Assembly (NCBI RefSeq): GCF_000219625.1
Contig: NC_018215.1
Coordinates: 186,001 to 250,000 of the forward strand
From: Zymoseptoria tritici IPO323
Lineage: Eukaryota; Ascomycota; Dothideomycetes; Mycosphaerellales; Mycosphaerellaceae
Length of the DNA stretch: 64,000 bases
Reading direction: 5' to 3'
Of the stretch, positions 54,581-64,000 are shown one piece after another. Each line of letters opens with the position of its first letter. Position 1 is the stretch's first letter. The notes beneath the pieces were generated by a model. That model saw only the letters and a list, made by a program, of their open reading frames with translations. It was not told the DNA's origin and did not search any database. The translations under genes were made by a program, and so were the position numbers.

Positions 54581-57330
54581 TGTTAGGGAACGACTAGGGT
54601 ATCGCTGCTCCGGGCCTAAATCGGGCCCGTTCTAGGTCCGATATAGACCCGATATAGACCCGAGGCTACCCTAAGCGAGGCTTAGCGCACATATTCCCTT
54701 TTGTTCCCTTTCGCCTCCCTTCGTTATACTCGGTAGGCAATATAGACATTCGTATACAGACTACTTATACGTGTTAGTTGCTACCTAGTTATACTACCCT
54801 TATAGTATTTTGCCTCTAAACCTACTAAGGAATTAGCCGCACTAAGTACTAGAGTAGGTACTATCGATCCCCGATTTAGTACTAAATTAGAACTAAGAAA
54901 TGCCTCCTAAGAAACCTACTTAATAGCCGGACGGCAACCGAGGCCTAAGTAACGCCCTATCGTTATTAATAAGACTTAGCGATCTACCGGATAATAAGGA
55001 GGACGAGTAGGAAGATATAGGAGGACGATATATAGGGACACCCGATATAGACCTAGAACAGACCCTAACGAGCCCGGGGGCAGACCCGAACACGGATCCA
55101 GACTACCTATAGGTCCCTTAGTACGTTAGAGACTACATCTAGGGACTAAGGTAGGTTTAGATCGTACCTATAATAGCGAAGCAACGAGCGGCGTATATTA
55201 AGGCCTGCTAAGATGCCGCCGCTATCTACGATATAGAATTAGATTTTATTAAGAAAAGAAAGAGAGCTCCTTCTAGCCTACAATTAGTAGAAAGGAAAGT
55301 TAGGCCTAAATCGGACCCGATTTAGAGCCTTCTTAAGTCCGGACTAGGATATATATTAGAGGCCTCCTCCCCGGAGGCTCTTCGTATATAGGTTAGCGAC
55401 TACGAGAACCGCTTCTACTTTTATAACGTTCCGGATAATATAACCGCGAACAACCGGTCTCGACGTACCGCTTAGGCTATCGAACGAGTTAAGCTAAAGG
55501 ACCTCCGCGCTACTATCGTACGCTACTAGGCAGACGGCCGAACAGACTGCACCTTCACGCGGTGGCCGTCGTAAGTACCTTCCTCGGAAGGGAAACTAAG
55601 ACAGTCTGGAAGAAACCTCCTCGAAAATCTCTCGAATCCGCCGAAATCCTTCTTGAAATCCCTCTCGAAAACCTCTCGAATCTGCCCGAAATCCTTCTCG
55701 AAATCCGCCTCGAAACACGAGCTACAACAGAACAACAGCACGATTCGAACGAATAGCCCACGCTACGAACTAGTCCACTCTGCCCTATACGCGCACCTCC
55801 TCGAAATCCGAATCGAAATCGCATGTCCCTTCTCTAGAGACTTCGTCGCCCTCGAAGGAAGCATACATGCACTTTAAAGAGCTAGAACTCGGTAGAATCT
55901 ACAACTCTGCGATCAACCTGCGTAGCTATATGCGCTAGAAGGCGGCATATAGTTCTACAAAGGCATATTGAGGACAAGAGAAGGCAGCGAGTTGGACAGC
56001 TGAATTCGCAGCGTGTGTGCGAAGCGGAAGGATCCGCTGAAAATTCTACAAAAGCTTGGCGCGAAAATTCTGCAGCCCCGGCTGCAGACAACGACACTCG
56101 TTTGATTTCCTTTGTCTTGCGCTGTTTTAAAGTCCTTCGGCAGATTCTGCTTGCAGGTCCTGCCTTAGGCACGGGGTTTCCCCTAAGGTCAAAGAATACC
56201 GAAAAATCTGATTATAACTAGATCTACTGCTTTGCCTTTATGGCAAAGCCGTCCTACATAGTCTTAGACTCCGAAAGGACGTAAATGGAACAAACAAACA
56301 AACAACAAACAAAAAACGCTACTAGGCAGACTACCCCGACGACTACGCCTTAGACGCTATCTTCGAGTAGAGTAACCTTAAGGAGGTGCTCCGCGATTAG
56401 ATTACTCTAAAGGCGACCCGTATAGTAGAGCTCGCGACCTAGTATTAGTACTATAAGTAGCTTAATAACTAGTCCGTAGGCAACTTCTATACCTATATAT
56501 AAGGATTAGAAGCCTGTATAGATGTAGTGCTAATAACGAGCGAGGAAGATAGGTAGAACCGGAAGAGTTTCTACTACTCTAAGCTATTAGAAGACCTCTA
56601 GAAGGAGATTAATAAGAACGAGAAACTCGCTAGTACGTACGACGTAGCGGAGCTTATAGACATCGCATTAATCTACGAGAACGTCTACTTCCTAAAAGGA
56701 CGCTCTAGGGCTCGCGACACTAAACCGAAGAAGGACCCGGAACAGCCCCCGTCCGGCCCTACGAGGGCTACGAATCCGCCCTAGAATCCGAGGGGTCGGG
56801 GCGGAGGCCGACTAGGCTAGAGGGGTAGCTACGGAAACTTCGCCTACTACATAAACGATACGCCCGCTTCCGGCGTTAATCGTATACTAGCGGGGCACGT
56901 TAAGGAGGTAAAAGAGTAGCCTTAGTTAAAGTTATCGTCGTATAACTTAGCTCCCTTAAGCTAGGGCCGAAAATAAGAGGGAAGGAAAGAAGACTAGCGA
57001 TTAACGTCTAGATCCGCGACGGCGACGGTAGGCTCTAAACGCTAATAGCGCTAGTCGACTATAGGGCGTAGATTAACCTCGTCTCCTAATATAAGGTTTA
57101 ATTACTTTAGCTCCCGAGTAATAGAGCCCTAGTACTAAAGGTTAAGTTCTTAAACGACTATTAGATAACAGTCTATAAGGGCTACGACCTAACAGTACTA
57201 GTAAAGGACTTAAACGGGGTGTTATAGGGCAAATAGTACTAAATATAGTTTACGGTATAGCGTAGTTTTAGGTCTTAGCGATATATAGTAGTCGGATTCT
57301 TCCTTTTTTTAAGGATCTAATAATAACATT
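54581..57330 (+). mobile_element. LTR retrotransposon element 3 (putative 5' LTR and gag)
   Basis: TGTTAGGGAACGACTAGGG at 54581 looks like the start of an LTR because it begins with TG and directly interrupts the element 2 RT. A gag-like frame with a start at 54900 (MPPKKPT) runs, with TAG stops, through SLLIRLSDLPDNKEDE, AAYIKACQDAAAIYD, EALRI.VSDYENRFYFYNVP and, after the 55536-56315 insertion, EVLRD, ELIDIALIYENVYFLKGR and a proline/glycine-rich stretch. No protease or RT follows before 57.3 kb. I could not find a 3' LTR. Confidence 0.6.
55536..56315 (+). mobile_element. SINE-like non-autonomous retroposon, copy 2 with 16-bp target duplication
   Basis: 780 bp from GGCCGAACAGACTGC to an (AAAC)n/A-rich tail at 56288-56315, flanked by the direct repeat ACGCTACTAGGCAGAC (55520-55535 and 56316-56331). 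Inside: a degenerate (CTCGAAATCC)n stretch (55615-55720), a region with GCGCGAAAATTCTGCAG, and a 3' segment of about 220 bp resembling the LINE 3' end with both hairpins (stems 56229-56236/56242-56249 and 56250-56255/56276-56281). Compared with the Gypsy gag it interrupts, it is barely RIP-mutated. No start codon precedes the conserved frame. Confidence 0.85.
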
Positions 57331-58800
57331 ACCGGTCGTCGGTAGCACTTAATGCACTTTATAGCTACTACTTATTTCTTAATATAATTCTACGCCCGAT
57401 ACCGCGCCCTTAGGTAATTATATACTTACCTCTTAGTGCCTTAGGTTAGTAGTAATCGATTCTAACTACTATATTTTCTAGTAGACGATATAAGACTCTT
57501 TACGGCTCCTTTATACGAAGGAAAGGGCATGCTCGGTAAGTGCATAAGTCGTCTATATTACATATAATAGTTATAGGAAAACTCGGATCTACGGACGTAC
57601 CCCTTAAGGACTCGGATATATAGTACTAAGAAAGATACGCGGCATATAGAAGCTTTACTCGTACCGAAGACGGTAGTCGTGCACTCGTTCGTACTATAGG
57701 CTATTAATAGGGCGAAGTAGAAGCACTTAAATTAAGGAAACCTAAGCGTATACCGAATCTATAGTATAGCTTATATAAGGTTACTAGAAACATAGCATAT
57801 TTAAGAACACTAGGCGTATAGTTACTCGTATTATAGCTTATTTAAGGCTTAAGGAAACCTAAACGTACACCCGCTCGTAGTATAGTTTATATAAGGCTTA
57901 TAGTTTACCTCTGCTCTAAAGACGGCGTATATATACCCGCTCGTACTATAGTACGCTAATATAGAGTACGAGGTAATCTCTTAATGTTTAAGGTTACGGT
58001 TACTAAACGCATAGTCGCTCGAAATATAGTTTATTTAAAGTTAAGGCTTAAGGATACCTCTAATTTAAAGACGGTATACGTACACCCGCTCGTACTATAG
58101 TATATTACTATAAATTGTAAAGTATAGACGGACGTATACTCGTACGTAGTATAGTCTACTTAAGATTAAGGAATTAAGGAAACCTAAATGCGTACCGAAT
58201 CTATAGTACGGTTTATATATTGTTACTATTACTAGAAAACCTAAATAGACGTCTACTCGTAGCGTAGTTTATATACGGCTTAAGAATTATAGGAATTACG
58301 GATTAATAGTATACCTCGAAGATACGAAGAAACTAGATAAAATCTAACTAGAATTACTAGATACCTAGAGCGTAGGTATACTAAAAACCCTAAAAACTAG
58401 ATGCCTCGCGATCGACATAACACTTCTTCTCTAAGGAACCGGCGACTGTAATTGTCGATTCCTACATTCCTCCGACACTTTCCGGCGATCGCTTATCGCT
58501 ATACATTTTACTAGTAAGATTACTACTCGATCTATAATACCTCGTTTGCTATTAAGGATCGAGTAGTCTAAGGGCCTAACTTAGTAAGGATATCGCTGTT
58601 TAGAGCCGGCTCTTAATATTACGGTTTATAGATTACCCTCCGAGTAGGGAACGTACCGACTATATTAAAGAATCTTATAGAACCGAGTATTTGTACTTAA
58701 GTACCTCCTTATATATACCCGACATTTCGAGGAATTATCGCCTTCTACACTAATTAGTTAATAATACCTTAGCTCCCTTATTTCGTAGTTTATACCCCCC
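57331..58800. repeat. TA-rich degenerate sequence with irregular subrepeats
   Basis: From about 57650 to 58330 the phrases CTCGTACTATAGTTTATATA (in variants), TTAAGGAAACCTAAACG, GACGGTATACGTACACCC and TATAAGGCTTA recur in mixed order at spacings of roughly 80-130 bp. No ORF. Possibly an LTR or UTR subrepeat field of one of the retroelements. Confidence 0.5.
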
Positions 58801-59105
58801 TCTTGTTTTAAACCTTACCGACACTAATTGCTATATCTTTAGGTAACACTAGCGACCCTACTAAGGCTACGGCTTCTTCTGCCGCTCGTACTAAAACTAG
58901 CCCTTCCTTAAGTAAGGATAACTCGGAGTCTTCTTAAGGTACTAATCCGACTATACCTAGCTAAGACAGCCTAGATTCGACTAAGCTTACTAAAGGGATT
59001 AGCCCTAACTAGGTAATACGTAAACCGAAGGGCGACGTTATACTCTCGGACTCTACCGATAGGCTAGAGGTTACCTTCGAGAGTAGTAATATAGCCGACT
59101 ATATA

Positions 59106-60439
59106 CAGTACTAGGCAGTAAGTCTGGGCCTTGGCGTCGAATTCCGAGATTCTCATAAATCAGCTCATGTCTTTAACACTGCACAACACATGGAGTTGTT
59201 GACGGTTTGAGCTGGTATGTGGTTTGTTGGAAAGCTGGCATTGCGCTCTATAATTCTTGTATACAATGTGTGTCCTTAATACTTCGTGTGCCAGCCCTGT
59301 GCAGCGATAAGTGCTTCAATCCTTCTTGGCATTGAATTAACCACTTCCTCGACAATGCGACGTGGAATGAGCTTCCACGCACGTGGCAGTGCCTCAATTA
59401 ATGCCTCCTTCTGTCTGTCCTTGTTTGTGATGCTGTCGATGTCCGGTCTAACCTGATAAACCAGCTTCTTCAGGTGCCACCATACGTGCTCGATAGGGTT
59501 CATATCAGGGCTGTATGGTGGCCAGCCTATGTGCAGCCAGATGTTGTTGTCGGCCATCCACTGCTGCGTGAAATGCGCAGTATGCACCGGTGCGTTGTCC
59601 TGTTGGAAACACTGGCCTTCGTAAAGAGGCAAGAGCCCTTCCTCGAGAGTCTGGCAGTAAGAACGAGCTGAATACCCTCCACGAGGGCTGTCTTCGTCGC
59701 GTTGCATAACCACCAGCTCAGACTCCTGCAGCGTGTTGCCAATCATAGCCCAGACCATCACCGAGCCTTGTTTACCCTTGGGGTAGGTCTGTATCCGTTC
59801 CTTCGTCCATTTCTCACACGGATATCCGAATGCCCACACAGCCTCTTTCCCCGTGCCCTTCTCGACTGAACACTCGTCTGAAAACAGCCATCTTGACTAG
59901 TCTGTATCGCGGTGACGGTAGGCCCACGCAAGCCGAATGCGAGCATGTTCCTGTGTGAGCTCCGGACGCTTCTTACAACGCCAGTTTATCAAGTTGTGGT
60001 CGTGTAGTATTGCTCGTAGGATCCAGCAGCTGAGATTCGTGCCCGAGCCCTCGCGGAGCTGTTTGTACGTGTATTTTGGGTGTTTTCTCGCGATTCGAAC
60101 GACGGATCTCGCGTCTCGTTCGGTGTACGTGCGAGGGCGACCGCTGCGAGGGAGGTTCTCGAAGGTGTTGCGTTTTGCGATACGCGCAAGAACGTGCTTG
60201 ACAGTCGCGTGTGGAAGGGCTTCGTTAGCAGCGATAGCAGTGTCCCCTTCACCAGCGCACGCGCGTCCCCAGAGCTGGGATTTTTCGCTAAGCGTGAGTT
60301 CAGTGTTACGTCTGCGATTGTGTGAAATCTGTGACAACGGGGTGCGTGGTGTGGCCATTGAGAGCGTGTGGAAGAATGGTGTTGAAAAACGCGGTCACGA
60401 AGTTCACACGCCAAGGCCCAGACTTACTGCACCCCACTG
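59106..60439 (-). mobile_element. Tc1/mariner transposon, nearly intact, TA-flanked
   Basis: 1,334 bp between duplicated TA dinucleotides (59104-59105, 60440-60441). The 32-bp terminal inverted repeats start with CAGT and share GCAGTAAGTCTGGGCCTTGG perfectly, differing only in a five-base block near the tip. It inserted into the Gypsy element 4 gag. Base composition is normal, unlike the RIP-ruined host sequence, so it is young or escaped RIP. Confidence 0.92.
59276..60358 (-). pseudogene. Tc1/mariner transposase with one stop codon
   Basis: One continuous minus-strand frame of 361 codons from ATG 60358 to 59276, broken only by TAG at 59897-59899. N-terminal helix-turn-helix region (LTLSEKSQLWGRACAGEGD, ATVKHVLARIAKRNT, RSGRPRTYTERD). 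Catalytic triad visible: Asp in LFSDECSV, Asp in FQQDNAPVHTA, Glu in SPDMNPIEHVW, the last two separated by 35 residues. The stop lies just before SRWLFSDE where family members usually have Trp, so TGG to TAG (G to A) is likely. Cuts and pastes DNA into TA sites when intact. Confidence 0.9.
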
Positions 60440-61600
60440 TACGTAAGCCTATAGCTGCCGGAAGACGTAATACCGTAGCACTATTCGTTCGTCTTGCCCC
60501 TTTAATGCTAATGCCCGGAAGCACCGACGCTCCCCTCTTTAATAGTGCCGATATAACTACCTTCTTCGAGAATGTCGAAGACCTCTTTAAGGACTACTAC
60601 AACCTATCTAAACTACCGGATCGTAAGAAGATCCGTAAGACTATTAAGTACTATGTCCCTACGCTACGTTCGTAGTTTAAGTTATTCGACGCCTTTATTA
60701 ATAGCGACTAGTCTACGTTTAAAACAGAGGCCCTTCTTACTTAGCGCTAGTTTAACTCTACGGCTAGAACTAAGGACCGGTCGTTTCTCGAATAGCTAGT
60801 AGCTCGATAATCTAGTCGCTACGAGACTGCTAGTAACGAGGAGCTTCTTACATTCTATAGACACTTTAAAGCGATTGCTAGATGTCTATAACTAAACTAG
60901 CTCGATAATGTCTCTCGTATAAAGATGTTCTTTAAGGGACTTCTAGCCCGAGTTTCTTACTCTATTTATAGTCGCCTCGGTATTAACCTCCGTAATCCTA
61001 CTACGTATGCTAACTTTAGTACTATCTATAAGGCGGTTTTTACTAAGATTAAGGGTAAAGCTAGATTTAAGGAACTTAGCGGCGATGTAGAAGATAGTAT
61101 TACGGCTAGTCTTATTAGGGCATAAGAAATGTAGAAGCCGGTACCTATAGTAGAGCGTAGCTCTTATTCCCTATTCGGTCTATAGCGGCAATAGGAGTAT
61201 AAACCGAGCGCTGCGATTAATAAGCTTAATCGACGTATACGGGATCTTAAGATCTTTCGATCTTAGACTTAGTCTACATAGCAACCTTAAGTGCCTATAA
61301 ATCCTCCGATTAACGCACCTACTTACCGCGCCCCTATAGAAGACCTTAGTTTCTAGAGTTATATATATACGAACGCCGGTTTACTACCCCCTTAGCTTAG
61401 CCCTCCGGCACCCTGTCGCAATAGTATAGGAAGTGCTAGCGCGAATAGGTATAGAAGTAGTAGAGCCGGAACTAACCGTAACGAGCTTATACGCTAAGGT
61501 CGCTGCCTTAACTATAGAATGCCTAGTTATGTAGCCCGTAACTGCTATTTTATAAACTTCCTTCTTAACTAGGGTTAGGCGCACTAAGATACCGCCTACT

Positions 61601-62100
61601 ACTCAAGCTACCTCCGACATTGACCCGATCATCACCAAACACGCACTATTCGAAAGCCCTTATCAAGGCCGTTCTAACGAACCCGCATTCACCCCGCTGC
61701 CCTCAAAACCTGCGCCGCTACTAGAGTTCAAAGATTCACCTTGTTGCCCCCTTTGGGGTGCAAATTTTGCTGAACTCCGGGATTTGGCCCCCACCTCCGA
61801 AACCTTATTCCGACCTTACCTCCCCTACACTCGAAACATTCCCTGTTTAGGGCATTGCACAAGGAAGGTTCACAACCTGTACTACAACACTTTAATACAC
61901 CACAACACAACCAATACGCCGCCGATTCGGACGCTGTGTAGCCTGTTTAAAAGCCCTCGACGAGAGCTTTTATTCTAGCTATCAAACGCCCGATTTGGTC
62001 GAATTTTAAAAGAGCCAAAGGCCAAACAAGAGCAGTGTTCCTAGGATACACAAACATACATATACACATACACTCAGTTCTCTCTACACTAGAGTTACCT
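61601..62100. other. Unmutated-looking segment between two RIP-affected elements
   Basis: About 500 bp rich in CA dinucleotides and cytosine (for example CACCAAACACGCAC, CCACAACACAACCAAT), in contrast to the CA-poor sequence on both sides. No ORF with a family. It may be unique host sequence or part of the LINE 5' UTR. Confidence 0.45.
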
Positions 62101-62533
62101 ATTGTCCTACGCCGCCGAGAGAGGAAGCTAAAGGAGCAGTGTGGTTTAGTAAGGACGAATTTGCACCTCTAGGGATTAGAGTAGTAGTACTAGCTGTATA
62201 GCTAGATACTCTATATAGAGTATAGGCCTACCTTTCCCTAGAGACAAAGGTTGTCCCGAACCTGCTACGGCTACCCGCAGAACGCCTCTAAAGCCTGCTA
62301 TAAAGACGCACGTTGCTACAGGCCAGAGTACTTCCTAGAAGCAGAGGTATATTTATATATCTCTTCTCTCCTCTTTGAAGTATACCTTCTCCCACTTTGT
62401 ATAGTAGGGAGAAGAGTGCCCTAGTATCGCAAGTAGGCTAGGACCCGAACGCGATTGGAAATAGAGACGAACAAGCAGCCCTCTCGGCGTAAGACTGCTA
62501 AGCCTCTTTTCAAACAACAACAACAACAAGACA

Positions 62534-63066
62534 ATGTCTACTGAGACGGAAATGACAGACGTAGGCTCAGCCCCTTAGACTCCAAAAGCTACGGCTAGAG
62601 GGGACGAGGAAGTTACGTTTAAGTCTCTTAAAACCCTGCCGTTGCCGGAGGAACTACTAAAAAGAACCGGCATTCCTTTCCTACCTAGGAAAAGGCAAAA
62701 CCCCTTTGATTTCAGTAGCTCCCCGACTCGTAGCCCTTCTCTCGGAAAGAAACAAACACTCTCTTACACGCCCGCGAACGAGAAGATCCTACAAGCCCGA
62801 CAGCTACTAGTCGAAGCGGCGGGGGATCTAGTCGGGTTTCCAGGAGAACAAACCCGGGTTCTCGACCTTCTCGAAGTCTTTCGGCACTTTACCGAGCGTA
62901 CAGACTTTAGGACAACGTCCTAAATCCTCGCAAAGCAAGTCTCGAACCTAGAAATAACAACAAAGAAACTAGCAGCACAGGCGAAGAAGCCTACTTTCGC
63001 AGACGTTGTTAAGGGAGACAGCGGATCTACTACTACTACCTCTACCTCCTCGACAATAAAGACAAC

Positions 63067-63099
<33 letters not shown>

Positions 63100-63706
63100 G
63101 TAGACGACCGTCTCCCGGAGGGCTAGCAAGCCGAAAGAACAAGCAGAACCGATGCCTCTTATCCTTATACCAAAGGATAAAGAGAAGGAACTCGACCAGA
63201 TCGCAACCCGAGACAAAATCAACGACGCTCTTAAAGGCGAAGACTAAGAGCTAGCTGTCCTTGCGATAAAGAAATTATTTCGGGGTAACATTGTCCTAAA
63301 CTTTGTAACAGAGAAAGCCCGCTAACGAACGATCGATAGCCTTACTAAGGTTACCGATATCGTAGGCGAGGCACGGGTAATAGAGGACTCTCTCTGGCAC
63401 AAGGTCGTAGTCTACGGCGTCTCGACCGCGAACTTCAATACGCCAACGGGCCTACAGGACATTTAACGAGAAATTAAGACCTTTAATAGAGGTCTTAAAC
63501 TCGCAGGCACCCCGATTTGGCTAACAAACGAAGAGAGAAGAAGGACTCTTACTAGGGCGACAGTTCTAGTAGGTTTTGCTACCGAGGAGGAGGCAAAAAG
63601 GGCTATTTAAAACTGTCTATACGTAGGCGCGGACAGCCTAAGAGTCGAGAAGGCGAAGGATCGTATACAACAGAAAGGGAGGCCCCTAGAACGTTCTACA
63701 TGTTAG
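62534..63706 (+). pseudogene. LINE ORF1 (gag-like RNA-binding protein), stop-riddled
   Basis: Reading from ATG 62534, one frame runs 1.17 kb with about eight internal stops, each one change from Gln, Arg or Trp, and no frameshift. Segments: LLKRTGIPFLPRKRQNPFD, a coiled-coil-like LAKQVSNLEITTKKLAAQ, KKPTFADVVKG, a polyglutamine run, and GIVLNF/VLVGFATEEEAKRA-like strands resembling RRM folds in LINE ORF1 proteins. Ends at TAG 63704-63706, overlapping the ORF2 ATG (63700). Confidence 0.75.
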
Positions 63707-64000
63707 AACACTCTCTACGGATTTTCTACGTTAATCTTAACCGATCTATCGAGGCTATAGAGTCTACCTTAGACGTCGCGGTTAAGTAGAAAGCCGACCT
63801 TCTACTAGTCTAGGAACCGTGGACTATAAAAGACCCGATAATAGGCTACAAAGAGACGAGATCTATCGTACACCGGGAATACAACTAGCTATTCCTAATA
63901 ACTACGGATTCGACGATCCGGCCAAGAACAATGCTATATATTAGCACAAGACTTAACGTTAATATCTCTCCTATTTTATTAGACGACAGCGACATACTTT
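63700..64000 (+). pseudogene. LINE ORF2 endonuclease, 5' part, cut by window edge
   Basis: ATG at 63700. Frame reads NRSIEAIESTLDVAVK, stop, KADLLLV, stop, EPWTIKDPI, TRSIVHREYNQ-like, then TMLYISTRLNVNISPILLDD to the edge, the same endonuclease seen at 53547-53804 on the other strand. Confidence 0.8.

Larger units (their letters stand above)
58801..61600 (+). mobile_element. Gypsy element 4 gag region, split by a Tc1/mariner insertion
   Basis: Plus frame after the transposon (60440 onward) reads MPGSTDAPLFNSADITTFFE, NVEDLFKDYYNLSKLPD, IRKTIKYYVPTLRS and further blocks with stops at TGG/CAG-type positions, ending in a degenerate zinc-knuckle (YRMPSYVARNCY) near 61540. The part before 59105 is a serine/threonine-rich RIP-affected leader. 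Gag assignment rests on resemblance to fungal Gypsy gag proteins. No pol follows. Confidence 0.65.
62101..64000 (+). mobile_element. Tad1-like LINE, 5' half, runs off the right edge
   Basis: 5' UTR of uncertain start, then ORF1 and the start of ORF2. Bases 63585-64000 match the 5' end of the minus-strand LINE (54149-53734) almost base for base, so both are the same family. Differences are mainly C in one copy against T in the other at CA sites. A (CAA)n run precedes ORF1 and another encodes a polyglutamine stretch at 63067-63102. Confidence 0.85.

Noticed and set aside
55562..55756. Conserved frame VVSTFLGRETKTVWKKP in the 780-bp elements as a protein
   Set aside because: It has no ATG and diverges after the first 20 codons between the two copies; conserved DNA explains it.
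1..64000. tRNA or rRNA genes
   Set aside because: I looked for B-box-like GTTCGAATC with a matching A-box and acceptor stem; the occurrences (for example in the 780-bp elements) lack a cloverleaf. A tRNAscan-SE run would settle this.

Overview
The window looks like a filamentous ascomycete (Pezizomycotina) chromosome segment. Genes carry short introns (about 48-90 nt) with GTRNGT donors. The gene content (cerato-platanin, GH3 glucosidase, Baeyer-Villiger and group-A flavin monooxygenases, MBOAT acyltransferase, a small secreted cysteine-rich protein) is typical of that group. The right third is TA-rich with CA/TG dinucleotides strongly depleted, the usual signature of repeat-induced point mutation (RIP). 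A Dothideomycete is my guess, not something the sequence proves.

Region 1 (1-25.1 kb) is ordinary gene space with GC-balanced sequence: a BVMO cut by the left edge, a small membrane ORF, cerato-platanin, an uncharacterised small protein, a TLC-domain protein, a GNAT acetyltransferase, a GH3 beta-glucosidase, a broken membrane-protein gene, a JmjC oxygenase divergent from CCT gamma (CCT3), a hotdog thioesterase, an FAD monooxygenase, an MBOAT/wax-synthase-like acyltransferase, a 58-residue secreted cysteine-rich protein and an NAD(P)-binding SDR. I rebuilt the introns from the sequence.

Region 2 (25.1-39.6 kb) has normal base composition but almost no convincing genes. It holds decayed ORFs, two pairs of dispersed duplicated blocks and several short tandem repeats.

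Region 3 (39.6-64 kb) begins abruptly. A 148-bp satellite (about 12 copies, almost exactly constant period) leads into a nest of retroelements: a RIP-ruined Ty3/Gypsy element, a second Gypsy RT split by a Tad1-type LINE with a 12-bp target duplication, a third LTR element, and a fourth Gypsy gag interrupted by a nearly intact Tc1/mariner transposon. The 5' half of another LINE copy runs off the right edge. Two inverted copies of a roughly 780-bp element share only their 3' end with the LINE, including two hairpins, one of which has changed sequence while keeping its pairing. This SINE-like parasite of the LINE is the most interesting object in the window.
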